This document shows, one piece after another, positions 57,159 to 64,000 of a DNA stretch of 64,000 nt. Position 1 is the first letter of the stretch, and every line of letters begins with the position of its first letter. The position numbers and the translations under genes were made by a program. The notes beneath the pieces are model-generated. The model was not told where the DNA came from and did no database searches. It saw only the letters and a program-made list of their open reading frames with translations. Location: NCBI RefSeq assembly GCF_900115005.1, contig NZ_FOUY01000020.1:62001-126000 (forward strand), written 5' to 3'. Source of the DNA: Pseudonocardia ammonioxydans. Lineage in GTDB: Bacteria; Actinomycetota; Actinomycetes; Mycobacteriales; Pseudonocardiaceae.

Positions 57159-57944
57159 TCAGCCGGACTTCCACGCCCCGGGCCGGTCGTAGAGCTCGCG
57201 CAGGTCCAGCAGGTGGCCGCGCATCGCCTCCTCGGCCTCGGCCGCCTCGCCGCGCGCGATGTGCTCGGCGATCCCGGCGTGGCAGGCGTCGACCTCGGCC
57301 CAGCGCTGCGCCGGGACCGCGGCGCGGTCCAGCCGGGTGCGCAGCACGTCGCCCACCGGCTGGCCCATCATCGTGAGCATCAGGTTGCCGGTGGCCATCA
57401 GCACCGTGGTGTGGAAGTCCATGTGCCCGACGAAGTTGCTGGGGTCGCGCGGGTCGCGCGGTGCCGCGGCGGCCTCGCGCAGCGCCTCCACGGTCTCCGG
57501 CGCGGCGCGCTGGGCCGCGAGCCGGGCCGCGGCGGGTTCGAGCAGCAGCCGCGCCTCGAGCAGGTCGGTCATCCCCAGCTGCGGGGTCGCGACGAGCACG
57601 CCGAGCGCGCCGCCGACGTCCTCGACCAGGCGGGCCGGATCCGGAGCGGCCACGAACGAACCACCCTGCACCCCACGGCGGGTCTCGATCAGGTGCTGGC
57701 TGGCGAGCACCCGCAGCGCCTCGCGCACCGTCGAGCGGCTGACCCCGAACATGCCGGTCAGCTCGCTCTCCGCGGGCAGCCGGGCGCCGGCGGCGAGCGC
57801 ACCGCGCATGATCTGCGAGCGCAGCTCGTCGGCCACCTGCCGGTAGGCCGGCCGGACGCGCTGCACGTGCAGCCGCGCGGTCGGCGGGCGGGGCGACCCG
57901 GAGGCCGCCGCACCGCCGGCCGGGGAGTCCGGCGTCGGGCTCAT
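57159..57944 (-). CDS. GntR family regulator, FadR subfamily
   Basis: A 261-residue regulator. Winged helix RQVADELRSQIMRGALAAGARLPAESELTGMFGVSRSTVREALRVLASQHLIETRRG (~35-92), then a FadR/FCD helical domain with metal-binding His (HMDFHTTVLMATGN, ACHAGIAEHIARGEAAEAEEAMRGHL). It is divergent from the MFS/MaoC/CaiB/ACAD operon across a 266-bp gap and is the likely repressor of it. The long Pro/Ala-rich N-terminal tail (~30 residues) is typical of actinobacterial members. Confidence 0.92.
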   Translation of the reverse strand: MSPTPDSPAGGAAASGSPRPPTARLHVQRVRPAYRQVADELRSQIMRGALAAGARLPAESELTGMFGVSRSTVREALRVLASQHLIETRRGVQGGSFVAAPDPARLVEDVGGALGVLVATPQLGMTDLLEARLLLEPAAARLAAQRAAPETVEALREAAAAPRDPRDPSNFVGHMDFHTTVLMATGNLMLTMMGQPVGDVLRTRLDRAAVPAQRWAEVDACHAGIAEHIARGEAAEAEEAMRGHLLDLRELYDRPGAWKSG

Positions 57945-58210
57945 GGATCACGCTCCGCGGGGTCGAGGGTGCCGGCGGGGCCGCACCACCGCCGGACAGG
58001 GCGAGCGTACCCAGCCGCCCGCCCCGGCACGCGGCGCCGGTGTGAAAACATCCGACGACAGCGGCTCGGGTACGACCTCGCCGCCCTCACCGGGGAGAAC
58101 CCTTGCATCCCTAAGTGTCTGATGTTTACGGTTCCCGGGTGCCCGCCGGGTGCCTCCGCAGGGAAGCGGAGCGTGAGCAGCGCGCACCGACGCGCGCCGA
58201 GGGGAGCTCG
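57945..58210. promoter_or_regulatory. divergent regulatory region, gntR/MFS operon
   Basis: 266 bp with no supported gene. The middle holds less GC-rich patches, with AAAACATC (58046-58053) and its inverse GATGTTTA (58121-58128) about 70 bp apart. These are possible half-sites for the divergent GntR protein. The MFS start at 58211 has GGGGAG five bases upstream. Confidence 0.4.
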
Positions 58211-59611
58211 ATGACGACCGGTCCACCCGACACCGATGAGCCCACCGGATCCACCGAGGCGACACCGCACCCACCGGACCCCACAGCACGACTGGACCGG
58301 ATCCCGGTCATCACCCCCAGCCACCGCCGCTGGGTCGGCCTGCTGGGGTTCCTGTTCGTCTTCGACCTGGTCGACCTCAACTCCTTCGCCTACGCCGCCC
58401 CGGCCCTGCGCAGTGAGTGGGGCCTGTCGATCGGCGGCGTCGGAGCGATCACCTCGGCCGGGTTCGTCGGGATGTTCGTCGGCGCGATCGTCGGCGGACG
58501 GCTCTCGGACCGGTTCGGCCGCCGCCCCGTGCTGATCGGTGCGGTCTTCCTGTACTCGCTGTTCTCACTGCTCAGCGCGTTCGCCCCGGGTCCGTGGACA
58601 CTCGGCGTTCTGCGGGTGCTGACCGGACTGGGCCTGCAGGCCATGACCGGCGTGCTGCTGGTCTGGGTCAGCGAGATGTTCCCGCGCGCCCATCGCGGGC
58701 GCTACCAGGCACTGCTGCTCGCGATCGGGCTGGCCGGCGTCCCCGTGGCGGCCTGGGTGGCCCGGGCGGTCGTCCCGCTCGGACCCGGCGCCTGGCGGTG
58801 GATCTTCGTGGTCGGCGCGCTCGGCGTGATCGGCGGCGTGGTCGCGCTGCGCGTGCTGCCCGAGTCGATCCGGTGGCGCGCCGCGCGCGGCCACCCGCTC
58901 GACGACCGCGAGGAGGCACTGATCGCGCGGCTGGAGCAGGAGGCCCGCGAGCGGACCGGGGCCGAGCTGCCCGAACCGGTCAGTGAGGCGCCGGTCGGCC
59001 GGGGCAGCGTGGGGGAGCTGCTGCGCGGGGCGACGCTGCGCCGCACCGTCGTCGCGTCGGCGGCCTGCGTGTTCCTCATCCTGTCGTTCTACGGCTTCAG
59101 CTCCTGGGTGCCGACGCTGCTGGTGGAGCGCGGCTACACCACCGCCGAGAGCCTGACGTTCACCTCGGTGCTCGCGATCGCCGCGGTACCCGGCGCGCTG
59201 CTCGCGATGCCGGTCATCGACCGCTTCGAGCGGCGCTCGGTGATCCTGGTGCTGCAGGTGCTGGTCGCGGTCCTGCTGCTGCTGTTCGGGCTGATCGACC
59301 ACCCGGTGGCGATCATCGTCTGCGGGTTCGGCGCGGCGATGTTCATGCAGACCGGCGTGGCGACGCTCTACACCTACATCGCCGAGGTGTTCCCGCTGCA
59401 CCTGCGCGGGCTGGGTTCCGGCATCGCCAACGGCTCGGGCCGGCTGGCGGGCGTCCTCGGCGGGCTGCTCGTCGCCGCGCTCTACTCCGGGCTCGGCATG
59501 GCCGCGGTGTACATCTACCTCGCCGTGGCCGCCCTGCTGCTCGGCCTGGTGATGGCCCTGTTCGGGGAACGCACGACCAACCGGCGGCTCGAGGACATCG
59601 AGCGCGCATGA
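58211..59611 (+). CDS. MFS transporter, aromatic/organic acid:H+ symporter type
   Basis: A 466-residue 12-helix transporter. The first-helix FVFDLVDLNSFAYAAPAL resembles the D-x-x-D motif of aromatic acid symporters; motif A is GGRLSDRFGRRPVLIG; the central-loop arginines are in LPESIRWRAARGHPLDDREEA; YIAEVFPLHLRGLGSGIANGSGRLAGVLGG is the sugar/acid-symporter signature. ATG 58211 is preferred to upstream starts. It opens the catabolic operon to 64 kb and probably imports its substrate, an organic acid. Confidence 0.9.
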   Translation: MTTGPPDTDEPTGSTEATPHPPDPTARLDRIPVITPSHRRWVGLLGFLFVFDLVDLNSFAYAAPALRSEWGLSIGGVGAITSAGFVGMFVGAIVGGRLSDRFGRRPVLIGAVFLYSLFSLLSAFAPGPWTLGVLRVLTGLGLQAMTGVLLVWVSEMFPRAHRGRYQALLLAIGLAGVPVAAWVARAVVPLGPGAWRWIFVVGALGVIGGVVALRVLPESIRWRAARGHPLDDREEALIARLEQEARERTGAELPEPVSEAPVGRGSVGELLRGATLRRTVVASAACVFLILSFYGFSSWVPTLLVERGYTTAESLTFTSVLAIAAVPGALLAMPVIDRFERRSVILVLQVLVAVLLLLFGLIDHPVAIIVCGFGAAMFMQTGVATLYTYIAEVFPLHLRGLGSGIANGSGRLAGVLGGLLVAALYSGLGMAAVYIYLAVAALLLGLVMALFGERTTNRRLEDIERA

Positions 59612-59646
59612 CACGCAGGACCGCCCACGACGGAGGAGACGGACAC

Positions 59647-60171
59647 GTGACGATCAAGCAGGGATGGCAGGGCCGGTTCTACGAGGACTTCGAGGTCGGT
59701 GACGTCTACCAGCACCCGCTCGGGCGCACGATCTCCGAGACCGACAACACCTGGTTCACGCTGCTGACGATGAACACCAACCAGGCGCACTTCAACGCGC
59801 AGGTCGGTGAGTCCTCCGAGTTCGGCCGGATGCTGGTGGTCTCGCCGCTGACGATCGCGATCGCGATGGGCCAGTCGGTCGTCGACACCTCGCAGAACGC
59901 CTTCGCCAACCTCGGCGTCGACGAGTTGCGGCTCAGCGCCCCGGTGTTCGTCGGCGACACGATCTGGTCCGAGTCGATCGTGCTGGACAAGCGCGAGTCC
60001 GGCTCGCGGCCGACGGCGGGCATCGTTTCGATCCGGACCCGCACCCTCAACCAGGACGCCGTCGAGGTGCTGACCTTCAAGCGGGCGTTCTACGTGCACA
60101 AGCGCGACGCCGCCGGGGCCGCATCGCTGTTCCCGCAGGCGGCGACGCCCCTGTCGCTGGAGGACGTGTGA
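59647..60171 (+). CDS. MaoC family hydratase
   Basis: A ~174-residue hotdog hydratase. The active site TISETDNTWFTLLTMNTNQAHFN carries the Asp and His of MaoC-like enoyl-CoA or mesaconyl-CoA hydratases; FGRMLVVSPLTIAIAMGQSV follows. GTG 59647 has GGAGGAG eight bases upstream. An ATG at 59608 overlapping the MFS stop is in frame and would add 13 residues. It hydrates an unsaturated acyl-CoA made by the acyl-CoA dehydrogenase of the same operon. Confidence 0.9.
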   Translation: MTIKQGWQGRFYEDFEVGDVYQHPLGRTISETDNTWFTLLTMNTNQAHFNAQVGESSEFGRMLVVSPLTIAIAMGQSVVDTSQNAFANLGVDELRLSAPVFVGDTIWSESIVLDKRESGSRPTAGIVSIRTRTLNQDAVEVLTFKRAFYVHKRDAAGAASLFPQAATPLSLEDV

Positions 60172-61373
60172 GACCGCTCGAGGACATCCGGATCGTCTCG
60201 CTGGAGCAGTACGGGGCGGGCCCGTTCGGGTCCATGCACCTGGCCGAGCTCGGCGCGGAGATCATCAAGGTCGAGGACCCGTCGGCCGGCGGCGACGTCG
60301 GCCGCTCCGTCCCGCCGTACGCCGAGGCCGGCGACTCGCTGTTCTTCCAGTCGTTCAACCGGGACAAGTCCTCGATCACGCTCGACATCCGCACCCCGGA
60401 GGGCCGCGAGGTGTTCGGGGACCTGGTCCGGACCGCCGACGCGGTCTACTCCAACCTGCGCGGTGACGTGCCGGCCAAGCTGGGCATCCGCTACGACGAT
60501 CTCAAGGAGATCAACCCGCGGATCGTCTGCTGCTCGCTGACCGGGTTCGGGATGACCGGGCCGCGCTCGGACGAGCCCGGCTACGACTACGTGCTGCAGG
60601 CCCTCGGCGGCTGGATGTCGCTGACCGGGGAACCCGGCGGGGCCCCGCAGAAGACCGGCCTGTCGCTGGTCGACTACTGCGGCGGCTACGTCGCGGCGAT
60701 CTCGCTGCTGGGCGCGATCCACGCCGCCCGCCGCGACGGCGTCGGCACCGACTGCGACCTCTCGCTCTACGACACCGCGGTCAGCCTGCTCACCTACCCG
60801 GCGACCTGGCACATGACCGCCGGCTACGAACCGGCCCGGACCCGGCACTCGGCGCACCCGTCGCTGGTGCCGTTCCAGGCCTTCGAGGCCGCCGACGGCT
60901 GGCTGGTCGTGGGCTGTGCGAAGGAGAAGTTCTGGCAGCGGCTCACCGTGGTGCTCGAACACCCGGAGTGGGCGAGCGACCCGCGGTTCGCGACGTTCGC
61001 CGACCGCGCCGAGCACCGCGACGAGCTGGTCGGGATGCTCGAGGAGCTCTTCCGCACCCGCACGGTCGCCGACTGGCTGGCCCCGATGTACGCGGCGTCG
61101 ATCCCGTGCGCCCCGATCCGGGACGTGGCCGGGGCGCTGACCGACCCGCACACCCTCGAGCGGGGCCTGCTGGCCGAGACCGACCACGACGCGTTCGGGC
61201 AGGTCCGCAGCCTGCGCAGCGCGGTCCGGGTCGGGCCGCCCGGCGCGGACCGGGCCGCCACCCGCCCGGCCCCGGCGATGGGCGCCGACACCGACCGGGT
61301 CCTGCGCGAGCTGGGCTACGACGACACGAGGATCACCGCGCTCCGCCGGGCCGGCGCGCTGGGGAAGGACTGA
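60168..61373 (+). CDS. CaiB/BaiF family CoA-transferase (family III)
   Basis: A 401-residue family III CoA-transferase: RIVSLEQYGAGPFGSMHLAELGAEIIKVEDPSAGGDVGR, FFQSFNRDKSSITLD, PGYDYVLQALGGWMSLTGEP and the catalytic Asp in KTGLSLVDYCGGYVAAISL. It moves CoA between carboxylic acids, activating the imported acid without ATP. GTG 60168 overlaps the MaoC stop. Together with the dehydrogenase and hydratase it makes a short beta-oxidation-like route. Confidence 0.94.
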   Translation: MRPLEDIRIVSLEQYGAGPFGSMHLAELGAEIIKVEDPSAGGDVGRSVPPYAEAGDSLFFQSFNRDKSSITLDIRTPEGREVFGDLVRTADAVYSNLRGDVPAKLGIRYDDLKEINPRIVCCSLTGFGMTGPRSDEPGYDYVLQALGGWMSLTGEPGGAPQKTGLSLVDYCGGYVAAISLLGAIHAARRDGVGTDCDLSLYDTAVSLLTYPATWHMTAGYEPARTRHSAHPSLVPFQAFEAADGWLVVGCAKEKFWQRLTVVLEHPEWASDPRFATFADRAEHRDELVGMLEELFRTRTVADWLAPMYAASIPCAPIRDVAGALTDPHTLERGLLAETDHDAFGQVRSLRSAVRVGPPGADRAATRPAPAMGADTDRVLRELGYDDTRITALRRAGALGKD

Positions 61374-61374
61374 G

Positions 61375-62538
61375 ATGGACTTCCGGCTGACCGACGAGCA
61401 GCGCCTGTTCCGGGACACGCTGCGCTCCTTCGTCGACAAGGAGATCGTGCCGGTGGCGCGGGAGTGGGAACACTCCGGGCGCTACCCGACCGAGATCGTC
61501 GAGGGGATGAAGCAACTCGGGCTGTTCGGCCTGGCCGTGCCCGAGTCCTACGGCGGACTGGGCGCGGACACGGTCTCGTTCGGGCTCGCGTTCGAGGAGA
61601 TCTCGCGCGGCTGGATGGGCATCGCCGGGATCCTCGGCAGCCACTCGGTGTCCTGCTTCATGCTCGCCCGGCACGGCACCGAGGAGCAGAAGCGGCAGTA
61701 CCTGCCGGACCTGGCGACCGGGGCCCGGCGCACCGGGATCGCGCTCACCGAGCCGGGTGCGGGCACCGACCTGCAGGGCATCCGGACCACCGCGCGCCGT
61801 GATGGGGACGACTACATCGTCAACGGCACCAAGATGTGGATCACCAACGCCCGGTACGCCGACCCACTGCCGGTGCTGGTCAAGACCGACCCGTCGGCCG
61901 AGCCCGCGCACAAGGGCATGAGCATCCTGCTCGTCGAGGCCGACTCCCCCGGCTTCGAGGTGACCGCCGACATCGGCAAGCTCGGCTACAAGGGCACCGA
62001 GTCCTGCGAGGTCGTGCTCACCGACGTGCGCGTCCCGGCCTCGCAGCTGCTCGGCGGGGTCGAGGGCCGCGGGCTGCAGCAGGCGCTGTCGTCGCTGGAG
62101 ACCGGCCGGATCAACATCGCCGCCCGCAGCGTCGGCATCGCCCAGCGCGCCTACGACGAGGCCCTGAACTACGCCCGCGAGCGGACCGCGTTCGGCCGCC
62201 CGATCGGCGAGTTCCAGGCCGTCGAGCAGCGGCTGGCCCAGATCGCGGTGCGGCTGCAGGCCGCCCGGCTGATGACCTACTGGGCGGCGTCGCGGATGGA
62301 CGACGGCGTGCGGATGGACACCGAGTCCGGGATGGCCAAGATCTTCGCCTCGGAGCAGGCACTGGAGTGCGCGATCGACTCGATGCGCATCCACGGCGGC
62401 TACGGCTACTCCACCGAGTTCGAGATCGAACGGCTCTACCGCGACGCCCCGCTGATGTCGATCGGCGAGGGCACCAACGACGTGCTGCGCGGGGTCGTCG
62501 CGAAGGCGCTGCTGGCCGGGAAGGCGACCGTACGGTGA
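61375..62538 (+). CDS. acyl-CoA dehydrogenase
   Basis: A 387-residue FAD-dependent dehydrogenase. FRLTDEQRLFRDTLRSFVDKEI, AVPESYGGLGADTVSFGLAFEEI, ALTEPGAGTDLQGIRTTA, KMWITNARYAD, FGRPIGEFQAVEQRLAQIA and MRIHGGYGYSTEFEIERLYRDAPLMSIGEGTNDVLRG cover the whole family. It introduces the alpha-beta double bond in an acyl-CoA. It starts one base after the CoA-transferase stop. Confidence 0.95.
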   Translation: MDFRLTDEQRLFRDTLRSFVDKEIVPVAREWEHSGRYPTEIVEGMKQLGLFGLAVPESYGGLGADTVSFGLAFEEISRGWMGIAGILGSHSVSCFMLARHGTEEQKRQYLPDLATGARRTGIALTEPGAGTDLQGIRTTARRDGDDYIVNGTKMWITNARYADPLPVLVKTDPSAEPAHKGMSILLVEADSPGFEVTADIGKLGYKGTESCEVVLTDVRVPASQLLGGVEGRGLQQALSSLETGRINIAARSVGIAQRAYDEALNYARERTAFGRPIGEFQAVEQRLAQIAVRLQAARLMTYWAASRMDDGVRMDTESGMAKIFASEQALECAIDSMRIHGGYGYSTEFEIERLYRDAPLMSIGEGTNDVLRGVVAKALLAGKATVR

Positions 62539-64000
62539 CCTCGGCCGACGAGCTCGGCGCGCTCGCCGCCCGGCTCGGGTACACCCTCGATCCGGAGCAG
62601 GTCACGGCGATGGGCGAGGCGGTGGCCGGCGCCGAGGCCGACGCCGCCGCGCTGCGCGCGGTACCGGTACCGATGACCGCGGCGGACCCGGGTGCCGGGG
62701 ACGCCTGGCTGACCCCGCCCCCCGGGGGCGCCGCCCCGAGTGCCGCCGATCCGCTGGCGCCCGCGCTGCGGCAGGCGTGGTCCGGCCGGGTCCCGGAGGC
62801 GCTGGAGCGCCTCGAACGCCTGCACGGCGAGCTGAACTGCACGATCCGGGTGCTGCGCGAGCGCGCGCTCGCGCAGCGGCCGCCCACCGGGAGCCCGCTG
62901 GAGGGCGTGCCGTTCGCCGTCAAGGACGTCATCGACGTCGCCGGCGTCCCGACGACGGCCGCCTCGCGCACCCGCGCGGACGCGCCCCCGGCCGCCGAGT
63001 CGGCGACCGTCGTCGCGCGGCTGGAGGCCGCCGGCGCGATCCCGGTGTCCAAGGACGCGACGACCGAGTTCGCCGTCGGCGGTCCGCACCCGCCGCTGAC
63101 CGGGGCCTGCCGCAACCCGTGGGACGTCGAGCGCTGGGCGGGTGGCTCGTCCACCGGCACCGCGGCCGCGGTCGCGGCCGGGGTGGTGCCGTTCGGCCTG
63201 GGGTCCGACGTCGGCGGCTCGGTCCGGCTGCCGGCCGCCTGGTGCGGGCTGACCGGGCTGAAGCCGACCGCCGGGGCGATCCCGCGGACCGGGTCGGTGC
63301 CGCTGTCGTGGACCACCGAGACGCTCGGCCCGCTGGCCCGCGACGCGCGCACCGTCGGGCTGCTGTTCGGACTGCTCCGGGGCCCGGACGGGCGTGACCC
63401 CCGGGTCCCGGAGCTCCCGCCGCTGCCCCCGACGACGGTGCCCGCGGACCTGCGCGGTCTGCGGATCGCCCGGCCGCAGGGCTACCTGACCGAGCTGTGC
63501 GACAGCGCCGTGCGGTCCGGTGTGGACCACCTGGTCGACGTGCTCACCGACGCCGGCGCCGAGGTCGTCGCGGGCGACATCCCGTCCGCGCACCGGGCGC
63601 TGCCGATCGGGTACCAGATCGTGTTCGCCGAGGCCGCGTCGGTGCACCGGGCCGACCAGGCCCGCTGGCCCGACTACGACCCGGTGACCGTGCGGCGGAT
63701 CAGCCAGGGCATCACCACCCCGGCGGCGGACTACCTGCGGGCGCTGCAGTTCCGCGCGGAGCTGCAGCGCGAGCTGGACGCGGTGTTCGCCGGCGCGGAC
63801 CTGATCGTCGTCCCGACCACCCCGGCGACGGCGCCGCGGCTGCCGGACTGCACGGTCACCGTCGACGGCGAGCGCTACCCGCTCTACGCCGCCCAGTCCC
63901 GCGCGACGATGCTCGGCAACCTCACCGGGGCCCCCGGGCTGGCGCTGCCGACCGGGTTCGCCCCGGACGGCTGCCCGGTCTCGGCGCTGCTCATCGCACG
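62535..64000 (+). CDS. amidase signature family enzyme, C-terminus cut by window edge
   Basis: At least 488 residues of an amidase-signature hydrolase. The Ser-cisSer-Lys triad is recognisable: Lys in PFAVKDVIDVAG, cis-Ser in AGGSSTGTAAAVAAG and nucleophile Ser in GSDVGGSVRLPAAW; GLTGLKPTAGAIP follows. The Thr-Gly-Thr after the two Ser departs from the usual Gly-Gly-Ser but should not remove catalysis. The N-terminal ~70 residues are an extra helical region, as in aryl amidases. GTG 62535 overlaps the dehydrogenase stop. An amide or ester precursor of the operon's acid is the likely substrate. Confidence 0.92.
   Translation, partial: MTSADELGALAARLGYTLDPEQVTAMGEAVAGAEADAAALRAVPVPMTAADPGAGDAWLTPPPGGAAPSAADPLAPALRQAWSGRVPEALERLERLHGELNCTIRVLRERALAQRPPTGSPLEGVPFAVKDVIDVAGVPTTAASRTRADAPPAAESATVVARLEAAGAIPVSKDATTEFAVGGPHPPLTGACRNPWDVERWAGGSSTGTAAAVAAGVVPFGLGSDVGGSVRLPAAWCGLTGLKPTAGAIPRTGSVPLSWTTETLGPLARDARTVGLLFGLLRGPDGRDPRVPELPPLPPTTVPADLRGLRIARPQGYLTELCDSAVRSGVDHLVDVLTDAGAEVVAGDIPSAHRALPIGYQIVFAEAASVHRADQARWPDYDPVTVRRISQGITTPAADYLRALQFRAELQRELDAVFAGADLIVVPTTPATAPRLPDCTVTVDGERYPLYAAQSRATMLGNLTGAPGLALPTGFAPDGCPVSALLIA

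Noticed and set aside
1..64000. Mobile elements, integrases, tRNA or rRNA genes
   Set aside because: No transposase, integrase or phage motifs, no terminal inverted repeats with target duplications, and no cloverleaf or rRNA-like segments were seen on reading both strands.

Overview
The window is about 64 kb of very GC-rich DNA. It is densely coded, with frequent GTG starts, GTGA/ATGA stop-start overlaps and several probable leaderless transcripts. Gene content (MSMEG-type nitrilase cluster, AlkB-rubredoxin fusion, SigF-type sigma factor, PaaX, DUF3040/DUF1707/DUF6343 proteins) points to an actinobacterium, probably Pseudonocardiaceae and perhaps Pseudonocardia. The genus is an inference. I saw no rRNA, tRNA, insertion sequence, phage gene or CRISPR array, and no gene-free stretch over 300 bp. 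The genes at both window edges are cut.

Region 1 (0.9-18.5 kb) is an organosulfur-acquisition island. It has three ABC importers of the sulfonate/taurine type, each complete with binding protein, permease and ATPase. With them are an SsuD-type FMNH2 monooxygenase, an NtaA/DszA-type monooxygenase, an SfnB-like acyl-CoA-dehydrogenase-fold protein, and two related cytosolic proteins with a periplasmic-binding-protein fold that share a Cys-Glu-Trp-Gly motif. Each importer locus is preceded by a tiny ORF with an RRH(V/I)D core and cysteine codons near its end (5842-5922, 12218-12307, 13100-13207), which look like cysteine-responsive leader peptides. An IclR and a TetR regulator sit in the island, and the TetR gene has a clear palindromic operator between two leaderless promoters.

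Region 2 (18.5-27.3 kb) is stress and envelope related. A TerC-family protein lies behind a yybP-ykoY-type (manganese) riboswitch. There is a SigF/SigB-type sigma factor and, beside it, an SDR, a universal stress protein and a small membrane protein with SigF-like promoters. A DksA-like protein, a PfpI/DJ-1 protein, an HxlR regulator and a PaaI-type thioesterase follow.

Region 3 (27.4-36.5 kb) is a divergent cluster that joins a cobalt-type nitrile hydratase (beta, alpha, accessory) to the MSMEG_0565-0572 ('Nit1C', nitrilase/cyanide-assimilation) gene set. The nitrile hydratase is directly downstream of the cluster flavoprotein with no gap. On the other strand run the nitrogen-starvation protein, radical SAM protein, GNAT-AIRS fusion, nitrilase, a second nitrilase-fold protein lacking the catalytic Cys and Glu, and a glycosyltransferase with a probable CTG start. 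A perfect 21-bp inverted repeat follows the first gene.

Region 4 (36.5-44.7 kb) holds an alkane hydroxylase-rubredoxin fusion with a PucR-type regulator. An ABC-2 exporter is divergent from a histidine kinase/response regulator pair, with a large palindrome exactly midway between them.

Region 5 (44.8-55.1 kb) reads as tryptophan catabolism through anthraniloyl-CoA. It contains an alpha/beta hydrolase resembling kynurenine formamidase, a PaaX regulator, a PaaK-type aryl-CoA ligase, RidA, a cupin, a TesB-type thioesterase, a 769-residue fused flavin monooxygenase/OYE reductase of the 2-aminobenzoyl-CoA monooxygenase/reductase type, tryptophan 2,3-dioxygenase and kynureninase.

Region 6 (55.2-64 kb) has a GAF-PucR activator, a GntR/FadR regulator, an acid-transporter-like MFS protein, a MaoC hydratase, a CaiB/BaiF CoA-transferase, an acyl-CoA dehydrogenase and a truncated amidase. 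It looks like an organic-acid uptake and CoA-dependent catabolic operon.
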